From contig JABDRA010000624.1 in the NCBI GenBank assembly GCA_013041995.1, forward strand, positions 1-5,210: DNA of 5,210 nucleotides, read 5' to 3'. This document shows, one piece after another, positions 1 to 5,122 of this stretch. How positions within the stretch are numbered: the stretch's first letter is position 1; each line of letters begins with the position of its first letter. The DNA comes from Anderseniella sp. (GTDB taxonomy: Bacteria; Pseudomonadota; Alphaproteobacteria; Rhizobiales; Aestuariivirgaceae). Made by a program: the position numbers and the translations under genes. The notes beneath the pieces were generated by a model that was given only the letters and a program-made list of their open reading frames with translations, was not told where the DNA came from and did not search any database.

Positions 1-146
1 GTTATCCACTGCCTGGAGCTCTGTGTCCTGACCAGAGTTCTGGTTGCAGGGTCATGCAGCTTGCCGCCCCGGTTGCCCATCAGTATCCCGCGCTCTGGCG
101 AGGTGACAATTTCACCGTCGGGTCTTACTCTGTTCTGCAACGGCAT
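1..146 (-). CDS. Conserved hypothetical protein, MGNRGG-type, N-terminal part (runs off left edge)
   Basis: An ATG at 146 opens a minus-strand frame with no stop to the window edge, giving 48 residues. It starts MPLQNRVRPDGEI and contains MGNRGGKLHDPATRTL (residues 23-38), ending in SSRQWI. I recognise this as the start of a small, widespread proteobacterial hypothetical family with the pattern LQNRV-x-P-x-GE..RG-x-x-MGNRGG-x-x-HD...SR-x-WI; members I recall are under about 200 residues and have no function known to me. The start lies 7 nt downstream of the regulator stop codon, with GGAAG 13 nt upstream of the ATG, inside the end of the regulator gene, so translation is probably coupled and the two are co-transcribed. 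The rest of the protein is outside the window. The plus-strand frame across this stretch is an antisense shadow. Identity of the family is from memory; the frame itself is seen directly. Confidence 0.72.
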   Translation of the reverse strand, partial: MPLQNRVRPDGEIVTSPERGILMGNRGGKLHDPATRTLVRTQSSRQWI

Positions 147-153
147 TGGCGGC

Positions 154-921
154 CTACTTCCGAATGTTGTGCCGGTTGAGGCGGCGCTCGGCGGTCTGGT
201 TCCTGATCGCCTCCGCGTCACTTTCACGCCACGCCGCGCCGACGGATTTCATGTGTGCCCTGACTGCGGTTTCAGCCCGGTCCGGATCACGGGCCATTAC
301 GCCTTCATAGATGGCGCGGTGTTGTTCGAGCAGTGCGTCGCGCCCGCCCTTGTGCCCGTACAGCAGGTAGCGATTGTAGAAGACGCCGTGTTCTAGGAGG
401 TTGTAGATGGAGCGCAGCGTCTGGATCATCACGATGTTGTGGCTGGCGTCGCTCACCGCGATGTGGAGTTCGACGTCCAGCTGGGCCTCTTCATCGGGGT
501 CTTCTTTTTCGTGTGCGATTTCCATGCGCTGCATGATCGAGGTCAGGATTTCATGATCCGCACTGGTGGCTCTCAGGGCTGCCCAGCGTGCGGCCATTGC
601 CTCCACACCTTCCCGGAACTCCAGATAGTCGCCGGTGGCTTTCTCGTGTTTGCCGAACAGGCCGATAATGGGCTCCCCGAAAATCGAGTGCATGACATTG
701 GCCACATAAGTACCACCGCCCTGTCTTGCGGTGAGCAGTCCTGATGCTTCCAGTTGCCCGAGCGCCTCGCGCAAGGTAGGCCGTGAAACGCCGAATTCAC
801 CAGTCAGGTCACGTTCGGCGGGCAGCTTGTCGCCGGGGCGAAGCACGCCTTCCAGTATCAATCGCTCAATCTGGTGTACGATTTCCGCTGATACCCGTTC
901 CTGCCCCACAGGGTGAAACAT
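154..921 (-). CDS. GntR-family (FadR/FCD subfamily) transcriptional regulator, PdhR-like
   Basis: A 255-residue DNA-binding repressor/activator expected to control the divergent TRAP operon and itself. An N-terminal winged helix-turn-helix spans about residues 8-75: LRPGDKLPAERDL, then the recognition region GVSRPTLREAL (44-54) and wing RQGGGTYV (66-73). A C-terminal all-helical FCD ligand domain follows (about 95-230), with the family's metal-binding set visible as D149, H153, H201 and H223. The stretch LILEG-LRPG-KLPAER, RQGGGTYV and the later IAVSDASHNIV closely resemble E. coli PdhR, a pyruvate sensor, although as I recall PdhR lacks the Asp/His pair that this protein keeps. The frame could open at a GTG at 948, but the ATG at 921 has GGAGG 8 nt upstream and gives the usual length; the GTG also falls inside a likely operator. 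It is followed after 7 nt by the MGNRGG-type gene. Ligand: a small organic acid, pyruvate or lactate as first guesses (inference). Confidence 0.93.
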   Translation of the reverse strand: MFHPVGQERVSAEIVHQIERLILEGVLRPGDKLPAERDLTGEFGVSRPTLREALGQLEASGLLTARQGGGTYVANVMHSIFGEPIIGLFGKHEKATGDYLEFREGVEAMAARWAALRATSADHEILTSIMQRMEIAHEKEDPDEEAQLDVELHIAVSDASHNIVMIQTLRSIYNLLEHGVFYNRYLLYGHKGGRDALLEQHRAIYEGVMARDPDRAETAVRAHMKSVGAAWRESDAEAIRNQTAERRLNRHNIRK

Positions 922-929
922 CCTACCGA

Positions 930-934
930 CCTCC
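930..934 (-). promoter_or_regulatory. Ribosome binding site that decides the regulator start
   Basis: GGAGG on the minus strand, 8 nt before the ATG at 921. It supports that ATG over the upstream in-frame GTG at 948, which has no comparable Shine-Dalgarno sequence. Confidence 0.75.
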
Positions 935-939
935 GGCAC

Positions 940-956
940 TAAATTCACTGAATTTA
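940..956. promoter_or_regulatory. Putative GntR operator, 17-bp perfect inverted repeat
   Basis: TAAATTCACTGAATTTA is a perfect 7-3-7 inverted repeat (arms 940-946 and 950-956). It lies 19-35 bp upstream of the regulator ATG and begins at about the predicted transcription start of the regulator promoter (963-991). The 7-3-7 geometry matches that of PdhR/LldR-type operators (consensus of the form AATTGGT-N3-ACCAATT), although the sequence is only related through its AATT blocks. Binding here would block transcription of the regulator itself. The repeat is seen directly; the role is inferred. Confidence 0.5.
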
Positions 957-962
957 CTCTGG

Positions 963-991
963 ATGAAACAAGGGTCTTGCAAATTGGTCAA
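963..991 (-). promoter_or_regulatory. Putative sigma70-type promoter of the regulator gene
   Basis: On the minus strand, TTGACC (986-991, 5 of 6 to the -35 consensus) and TTTCAT (963-968, 4 of 6 to the -10 consensus) are separated by exactly 17 bp. Transcription would start near 956, about 35 nt before the ATG at 921. The -35 box is embedded in the operator-like block 981-1006 and the start region in the 940-956 repeat, as expected for autoregulation. Found by eye, so only moderately certain. Confidence 0.4.
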
Positions 992-1006
992 GTAAATTGT
1001 CCAATT
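981..1006. promoter_or_regulatory. Putative GntR operator cluster between regulator and TRAP operon
   Basis: AAATTGGTCAA (981-991) is followed 13 bp later by AAATTGTCCAA (994-1004), 9 of 11 identical. The block is bounded by AATTGG (982-987) and CCAATT (1001-1006), perfect inverted arms. AATTGGTCAAGTAAATT (982-998) matches 11 of the 14 specified positions of the PdhR-type operator AATTGGT-N3-ACCAATT, and AATTGTCCAATT (995-1006) is a 5-2-5 inverted repeat. It overlaps the -35 box of the regulator promoter. It would also lie at or just upstream of a TRAP operon promoter: a weak candidate is TTGCTT (1005-1010), 17 bp, CCTATC (1028-1033), which I do not rate highly. The remainder up to dctP (1034-1180) shows no convincing element. 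Confidence 0.5.
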
Positions 1007-1180
1007 GCTTTGAAGCCATTGGTGTTGCCTATCGAAAGGCTGGCTTTGTATTCGCTGCGAACCGAGCTTGATATGAAGGGGAGTATTGCGCGAAGGTCCA
1101 GCCGGATCAAAAATGGGATTACCTTTTGACTGATGCCTGTCACTCAAGATCGGGCGGAGTATGAAGTGTAAAACGTGCTA

Positions 1181-1187
1181 GGGAGGA
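1181..1187 (+). promoter_or_regulatory. Strong ribosome binding site of dctP
   Basis: GGGAGGA, with GGAGG 9 nt before the ATG at 1196. It sits inside the N-terminal extension that would result from the GTG at 1175, and so supports ATG 1196, which begins a normal signal peptide. Confidence 0.75.
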
Positions 1188-1195
1188 ATCTGCAC

Positions 1196-2236
1196 ATGAA
1201 GAAATTATTTACCACCGCAGTTGTCGGCGCATCCATGGTTGCCATGTCGGCAGTCAGTGCAACGGCTGAGCCAATTCGCCTCAAAATGGCGTCGACTTAC
1301 CCATCAAGCCTGACCCAGCTGGGGACGCTGGGTAAAACACTGGAAGCCAATATCAACGGCATCTCCGGTGGCGAAGTGCAGATCAAGTATTACGAGCCGG
1401 GCGCACTGGTGCCGGCGCTTGAGGTTTTCGATGCCGTCAAGAACGGGTCTGTGGATGCAGCCTGGTCGACACCCGGCTACTGGCAGGGCAAGGAGCCATC
1501 GCTTGCCTTGTTCTCTGCAGTACCATTTGGTCCTGATGCACGTGAATTCGGTGCGTGGCTGCTCCATGGCGACGGCGAAAAGCTGATGCAGAAGGTGTAT
1601 GAAAAACACAATATCCACTCCATCATCTGCGGTGTCATTGCACCGGAAGCGTCGGGCTGGTTCCGTGAGCCGCTCAAGTCCATCGACGACCTGAAGGGCA
1701 AGAAGATGCGTTTCTTCGGCCTCGGTGCGAAGGTGATGCAGAAGCTTGGTGTGGATACGCAATTGCTCGGTGCAGCCGACATCTATCCCGCTCTTGAGCG
1801 CGGTACCATTGACGCCACCGAGTTTTCGATGCCGGCCATTGACCTGAACCTCGGCTTCTACCAGATCGCCAAGCACTACTACTTCCCGGGTTGGCATCAG
1901 CAGGCTACTTCGTTTGAGCTGATGATCAACATGGACAAGTGGAAGGCCATGACCGATCAGCAGAAGAAGATCATCGAAGTGTCCTGCCGCGCCAACTACG
2001 CGCTCGGCATGGCTGAAGGTGAGTACATCCAGGGTGCAGCGCTGGCCGAGTTGAAATCCAAGGGCGTCACCGTTCACACCTGGTCGGATGCCGATCTTGC
2101 CAAACTCAAGGAGACCTGGGAAGGCCTTGTTGTGGAAATCGCTGCTGGTGATCCCGCGTTCAAGGAAGCCTGGGACAATCTGCAGAAATTCCGTGGCGAA
2201 TACGCAGACTGGAAAAACCTCGGCTATCTGAAGTAG
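1196..2236 (+). CDS. dctP: TRAP transporter substrate-binding protein, DctP family, TakP-like (2-oxoacid/monocarboxylate branch)
   Basis: The periplasmic receptor of a sodium-driven TRAP transporter: it binds a carboxylate and delivers it to the DctQM membrane complex. The 346-residue product starts with a Sec signal peptide (MKK, hydrophobic core 4-20, cleavage likely after ATA at 22-24). Family features include GVIAPEASGWFR (146-157), MRFFG with the carboxylate-binding arginine R172, KVMQKLGV (179-186), DIYPALERGTIDATEF (195-210) and FYQIAKHYYFPGW (221-233). This series matches the TakP/mannitol-chloroaromatic subfamily rather than the C4-dicarboxylate DctP type. Compared with TakP as I remember it, a ligand/sodium-site Gln is Glu151 here, and the Trp after the conserved Glu (E209) is Phe210. 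ATG 1196 is preferred over GTG 1175 because of the ribosome binding site and signal peptide. It is first in the operon, and stem-loops follow it. Pyruvate, lactate or another 2-oxo/2-hydroxy acid is the best ligand guess; an unrelated ligand remains possible. Confidence 0.93.
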   Translation: MKKLFTTAVVGASMVAMSAVSATAEPIRLKMASTYPSSLTQLGTLGKTLEANINGISGGEVQIKYYEPGALVPALEVFDAVKNGSVDAAWSTPGYWQGKEPSLALFSAVPFGPDAREFGAWLLHGDGEKLMQKVYEKHNIHSIICGVIAPEASGWFREPLKSIDDLKGKKMRFFGLGAKVMQKLGVDTQLLGAADIYPALERGTIDATEFSMPAIDLNLGFYQIAKHYYFPGWHQQATSFELMINMDKWKAMTDQQKKIIEVSCRANYALGMAEGEYIQGAALAELKSKGVTVHTWSDADLAKLKETWEGLVVEIAAGDPAFKEAWDNLQKFRGEYADWKNLGYLK

Positions 2237-2261
2237 GCTGATACAGGCTGACAATCTGTTT

Positions 2262-2303
2262 CCGGCCCGGTGCGCGTCACATCAGGTGACCTCGCCGGGC
2301 CGG
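2262..2303 (+). promoter_or_regulatory. Intercistronic stem-loop I (dctP 3' end)
   Basis: CCGGCCCGG (2262-2270) and CCGGGCCGG (2295-2303) are perfect 9-bp inverted arms. They enclose a second small hairpin, GTCAC (2276-2280) with GTGAC (2286-2290) and loop ATCAG. Downstream is TTACCATTTT, not a proper uninterrupted T run, so this is more likely a partial terminator or a 3' mRNA-protecting structure than a full stop. It starts 25 nt after the dctP stop. Such a structure would let dctP be expressed well above dctQM (inference). Confidence 0.6.
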
Positions 2304-2314
2304 TTACCATTTTC

Positions 2315-2356
2315 GATCAGGGCAACATGGGTTCAAATGAACCCATAAACCTGATC
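2315..2356 (+). promoter_or_regulatory. Intercistronic stem-loop II (upstream of dctQ)
   Basis: A nested hairpin: outer arms GATCAGG (2315-2321) and CCTGATC (2350-2356), a 5/3-nt internal loop, and inner arms ATGGGTTCA (2327-2335) and TGAACCCAT (2338-2346). All pairs are Watson-Crick; in RNA the innermost pair would open to give an AAAU loop. No T run follows, so a terminator is unlikely. It ends 33 nt before the dctQ start. Roles that fit: processing or stability element, or, because the inner 20 bp are a near-continuous palindrome, a protein-binding site on DNA. Confidence 0.6.
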
Positions 2357-2389
2357 TAGTGGGGTTGATCCTGAAAAGAGGGCAGGGCT

Positions 2390-2953
2390 GTGGGTGGATT
2401 TCTCAAGGTAAGTGCCGGCATAGACCGATTTCTTGAAGTATGCGCAAAGGTCGGCATGTGGTTCGGTTTGGCGCTGGTGGTCGTGGTTTGTTATGATGTG
2501 TTGAGCCGGTATTTTGGCGTGCCAAAACCGTTTGGCCTGAACTCGACAATGGTTCAGGAATCCGAGTACTGGCTGCACACCTTTCTGTTCGCACTGCTGA
2601 TCGGCTACACTTACACGAAACAGGGCCACGTCCGCATTGACCTGGTCAGGGACAGGCTTCCACTGAAGGTAAAATATGCCATTGAGATGTTTGGCTGTCT
2701 GTTCTTCCTTATCTCATACTCGGTTGTGGCCGGCTTTTACTGCTACCGATATGCGCTGGCCTCGTTTTATGAAGGCGAGGCTTCAAAATCGGTAATCGGG
2801 CTTTCCCACATCTGGTTGCTGAAGTCCGCATTGCCCATCCTGTTCGTGCTGCTTGGACTTGCCGGCCTTTCACAGCTGATCAAGTCAACCGCAGGATTTC
2901 TCGGCAAGCTTCCGAAAGAAAAAACAGCCGAAACGGTCGGGGGAGACCTTTAA
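2390..2953 (+). CDS. dctQ: TRAP transporter small permease subunit, DctQ family
   Basis: The small integral membrane subunit that pairs with DctM. The 187-residue product has an amphipathic N-terminus and four predicted membrane segments at about residues 21-41, 57-75, 96-117 and 139-165, the standard DctQ topology. The family signature after the second segment is clear: YTYTKQGHVRIDLV (73-86). A charged Lys/Glu-rich tail (172-187) is cytoplasmic or interfacial. The start is a GTG at 2390 with GAGGG (2378-2382) 7 nt upstream; the next in-frame Met (residue 23) would cut into the first membrane helix. It follows dctP after 153 nt and lies 2 nt before dctM, indicating translational coupling with the latter. 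GTG start and weaker ribosome binding site than dctP agree with lower synthesis of membrane subunits than receptor (inference). Confidence 0.92.
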   Translation: MGGFLKVSAGIDRFLEVCAKVGMWFGLALVVVVCYDVLSRYFGVPKPFGLNSTMVQESEYWLHTFLFALLIGYTYTKQGHVRIDLVRDRLPLKVKYAIEMFGCLFFLISYSVVAGFYCYRYALASFYEGEASKSVIGLSHIWLLKSALPILFVLLGLAGLSQLIKSTAGFLGKLPKEKTAETVGGDL

Positions 2954-2955
2954 TC

Positions 2956-4428
2956 ATGACATTTGTCGAAGCTCTCCCGCTGCTGATGTTCGCAGCGCTG
3001 GCCCTTCTGCTTTTTTCTGGATACCCGGTGGCATTCGTGTTGGGTGGTATTGGTCTCGGTTTTGCATTTCTGGCCATATACATCGATCCGTTTCTGTTTG
3101 ACTGGCCGCAATTCGGTGCCATCCCGTCGCGCATTTTCGGGTCGATAGCTGAAAACCTGATCCTCACCGCGATCCCGATGTTTATCTTCATGGGCACCAT
3201 GCTGGAGCGATCCGGTGTGGCGCGTGACCTTCTGAACTGTCTGCAGGTCCTGCTGCGCCGGGTTCCCGGTGGTCTTGCTCTGGCGGTCACCATCATGGGC
3301 ACCATTCTGGCTGCCACCACGGGCATTATCGGTGCATCTGTCGTCATGATGACATTGCTGGCTTTGCCGGTAATGCAAAAGCGTGGCTATGCACCAACCT
3401 TGTCCACCGGCACCATTGCCGCGTCCGGCACGTTGGGCATTCTGATCCCGCCGTCGATCATGCTGGTGATCATGGCCGACCTGCTGGGCCGCTCGGTCGG
3501 CAACCTGTTTGTGGCTGCGGTGATCCCCGGTTTCATGCTGTCGGTCATGTACTGTATCTACATCATGACACGCTGCACGATCAATCCGGGCCTGGCGCCC
3601 AAACTGCCCTCCGACATGGGTCCGCAGACAAAGGGCGGCGTGGCAATCATGGTGCTGCGCAGTTTCATCCCGCCGCTGGTCCTGATTGTGCTGGTGCTGG
3701 GATCCATTCTGGGCGGTTTTGCAACGCCAACCGAAGCGGCCGGTGTGGGTGCCATGGGCGCGATCCTGCTGGCCTTCGTCAATCTTGTTGTGTTGCCGTC
3801 GCTCGGTGTTCCGGAAATGCGGTTTGAAGGCCAGGCAGACGTTGATCTGGGTGACAAGATTGAAGGCATGTCGTTCAGTGAAAGAATGACAGGGTTCTGG
3901 GGTGTGCTCACCCAGGTCGTCTACCGCGCCGCGCTGACCAACGGCATGCTGTTCGGCATTTTCATCGGCGCGACCTTGTTCTCGTTCGTGTTCCGGTCAC
4001 TGGGCGGCGACGACATTGTCATTCATCTGGTCAATTCGATGGGACTTGGTTCGTGGGGCCTGTTGTTCCTGCTGATGGCGATCGTGTTCTTCCTCGGGTT
4101 TTTCTTTGACTGGATCGAGATTACCCTGATCGTGTTGCCGGTATTCTCGCCGATCATCGGCCTGCTCGATTTCGGCGACCATGTTGCCAAGCAGGACGTG
4201 GTGTACTGGTTCGCCATCCTGCTGGCGGTAAATCTGCAGACGTCGTTCCTGACTCCGCCGTTCGGTTTCGCCCTGTTCTACATGAAGGCCGTGGCGCCGA
4301 AATCAATCAAGATCGAACAGATCTATCGCGGGATCATCCCGTTTGTGATGCTGCAACTGGTTGGCCTCGGTCTTGTCATGAGCTTCCCGCAACTGGCCAT
4401 GTGGTTGCCAGGCAAACTGTTGAACTGA
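2956..4428 (+). CDS. dctM: TRAP transporter large permease subunit, DctM family
   Basis: The large membrane subunit forming the sodium-coupled translocation path. The 490-residue product is hydrophobic throughout, with about twelve membrane segments and two re-entrant hairpin signatures: ASGTLGILIPPSIM (156-169) in the first half and LQTSFLTPPFGFALFYMK (427-444) in the second. The conserved GGFATPTEAAGVGA (253-266) is also present. It is longer than the roughly 425-440 residues usual for DctM. Much of the excess is a hydrophilic segment at about 283-315 (PEMRFEGQADVDLGDKIEG and following), between helices and probably cytoplasmic; longer DctM proteins like this accompany TakP-type receptors in my experience. 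ATG 2956 has GGGGGAGA (2939-2946) 9 nt upstream and begins 2 nt after the dctQ stop. Last gene of the operon, followed by a terminator at 4457-4486. Confidence 0.95.
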   Translation: MTFVEALPLLMFAALALLLFSGYPVAFVLGGIGLGFAFLAIYIDPFLFDWPQFGAIPSRIFGSIAENLILTAIPMFIFMGTMLERSGVARDLLNCLQVLLRRVPGGLALAVTIMGTILAATTGIIGASVVMMTLLALPVMQKRGYAPTLSTGTIAASGTLGILIPPSIMLVIMADLLGRSVGNLFVAAVIPGFMLSVMYCIYIMTRCTINPGLAPKLPSDMGPQTKGGVAIMVLRSFIPPLVLIVLVLGSILGGFATPTEAAGVGAMGAILLAFVNLVVLPSLGVPEMRFEGQADVDLGDKIEGMSFSERMTGFWGVLTQVVYRAALTNGMLFGIFIGATLFSFVFRSLGGDDIVIHLVNSMGLGSWGLLFLLMAIVFFLGFFFDWIEITLIVLPVFSPIIGLLDFGDHVAKQDVVYWFAILLAVNLQTSFLTPPFGFALFYMKAVAPKSIKIEQIYRGIIPFVMLQLVGLGLVMSFPQLAMWLPGKLLN

Positions 4429-4456
4429 TCGTTTCCAACGTGCTATAGGCGCACAA

Positions 4457-4486
4457 AAAAGCCGGCAGAAAATTCTGCCGGCTTTT
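4457..4486. terminator. Bidirectional rho-independent terminator
   Basis: AAAAGCCGGCAGAA (4457-4470) and TTCTGCCGGCTTTT (4473-4486) are perfect 14-bp inverted arms around AA. The GC core is GCCGGCAG. A run of four T ends the plus-strand stem for dctM, and on the minus strand six T follow the core (from the A run 4455-4460) for the cytochrome gene. It lies midway between the convergent stops at 4428 and 4508. Confidence 0.92.
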
Positions 4487-4507
4487 CAATGTAATTGGAT
4501 ACTGAAG

Positions 4508-4891
4508 TTACTTGCTGAGCGAAGCCAGGTAGGCCGCGACGTCCATGCGCTGGTCTTCCTTCTTCAACTTGAAGGTCATCTTGGACTTGCCGCCGATATA
4601 ACCCTTGGGATCCGCAAGGTACTCCACCAGCTTGGCTTCGTCCCATTCGCCAATCTTTTCGGCAGCATCGGTGATGCCTTTGCCGTATTTATAGCCGTCA
4701 ACAGACGCTGCCTTGCGTCCGATGATGCCGACCAGATGCGGGCCGACCTTGTTCTTCGCTTCATCAGCCGCGTGGCATGCCTTGCACTTCTTGAAGACTT
4801 TTTCGCCCTTGGCCGCATCGCCTTCTGCAAACGCGCCAGTTGACATGGCACCAAGCGCTGCAGCGACAGCGATTACAAACTTGAAACTCAT
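4508..4891 (-). CDS. Periplasmic class I cytochrome c, c2-like
   Basis: A small secreted electron carrier, probably shuttling electrons between the bc1 complex and a terminal oxidase or from periplasmic dehydrogenases. The 127-residue precursor has a Sec signal peptide (MSFKFVIAVAAALGAMSTGAFA, cleavage after residue 22, listed here as residues 1-22), leaving a mature protein of about 105 residues. The haem site CKACH is at 36-40, with His40 as axial ligand; the sixth ligand is most likely Met105 in GKSKMTF. VGPHLVGIIGRK (49-60) and the C-terminal helix VAAYLASL (118-125) are typical of mitochondrial-type/c2 cytochromes. Many lysines surround the haem motif, as in carriers that dock on acidic partners. 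ATG 4891 is chosen over an upstream Met (4945) because GGAGG lies 6 nt before it and a signal peptide follows. Convergent with dctM and divergent from malate synthase. Symbol cycA is possible but not provable here. Confidence 0.93.
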   Translation of the reverse strand: MSFKFVIAVAAALGAMSTGAFAEGDAAKGEKVFKKCKACHAADEAKNKVGPHLVGIIGRKAASVDGYKYGKGITDAAEKIGEWDEAKLVEYLADPKGYIGGKSKMTFKLKKEDQRMDVAAYLASLSK

Positions 4892-4897
4892 TTCATT

Positions 4898-4902
4898 CCT
4901 CC
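4898..4902 (-). promoter_or_regulatory. Ribosome binding site of the cytochrome gene
   Basis: GGAGG on the minus strand, 6 nt before ATG 4891; it rules against the 18-residue N-terminal extension from ATG 4945, which lacks signal-peptide character. A 10-bp palindrome, GTATCGATAC (4904-4913), sits immediately upstream in the leader. Confidence 0.75.
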
Positions 4903-4944
4903 GGTATCGATACTTTGATGTGTTGCCCGCTCTCATATACCTCA

Positions 4945-4973
4945 TATATGGGATCTACTCGAATATATCGCAA
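4945..4973 (-). promoter_or_regulatory. Possible promoter of the cytochrome gene
   Basis: Minus-strand TTGCGA (4968-4973) and CATATA (4945-4950) are spaced 17 bp apart in an AT-rich stretch, giving a leader of roughly 45-50 nt. The -10 match is weak, and several overlapping TATA-like words (4935-4968) could serve instead. The rest of the 231-nt gap to malate synthase (4974-5122) shows no clear promoter for the plus-strand gene. Confidence 0.3.
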
Positions 4974-5122
4974 CAGGTTCAAAAGGGTAGATACATGTTG
5001 CCACATCATTAATGCGTGAAATATGTCCCTGGTTCCCGCCACATAGTGGAATGAATCGTTGAAATGGCGGCTCCAGCGTGCTGAATGCGGGCATATTCGA
5101 GATAAACCGGGAAAATCTGTAC

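Noticed and set aside
61..396. Plus-strand open frame over the left edge and regulator end
   Set aside because: It is antisense to the regulator and the MGNRGG-type gene, both of which have clear family similarity; its own product is low-complexity and unrecognisable.
922..948. GTG-initiated 9-residue N-terminal extension of the regulator
   Set aside because: The GTG sits in the 17-bp inverted repeat and lacks a Shine-Dalgarno sequence, whereas ATG 921 has GGAGG at good spacing.
1175..1195. GTG-initiated 7-residue extension of dctP
   Set aside because: It would place the ribosome binding site inside the coding region and add residues before a normal MKK signal peptide start.
1304..2254. Long minus-strand open frame (316 codons) opposite dctP
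   Set aside because: It lies wholly antisense to a clear TRAP receptor gene, has no recognisable domain or ribosome binding site, and long antisense frames are common opposite genes with strong third-position GC bias.
2262..2303. Full rho-independent terminator after dctP
   Set aside because: The stem is strong, but the downstream sequence is TTACCATTTT with no continuous T run, and dctQM directly downstream have no evident promoter of their own, so read-through is expected.
2880..3378. Overlapping minus-strand frames opposite the start of dctM
   Set aside because: They encode Arg/Ser/Gln-rich translations typical of antisense reading of membrane-protein genes, with no start signals; dctM explains the region.
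4491..4498. AATTGGAT near the cytochrome stop as another regulator site
   Set aside because: It is a single half-site without an inverted partner, located at gene ends rather than a promoter; chance occurrence is more likely.
4892..4945. 18-residue N-terminal extension of the cytochrome precursor
   Set aside because: The extension is Arg/Tyr-rich and precedes a complete signal peptide whose ATG has its own GGAGG.
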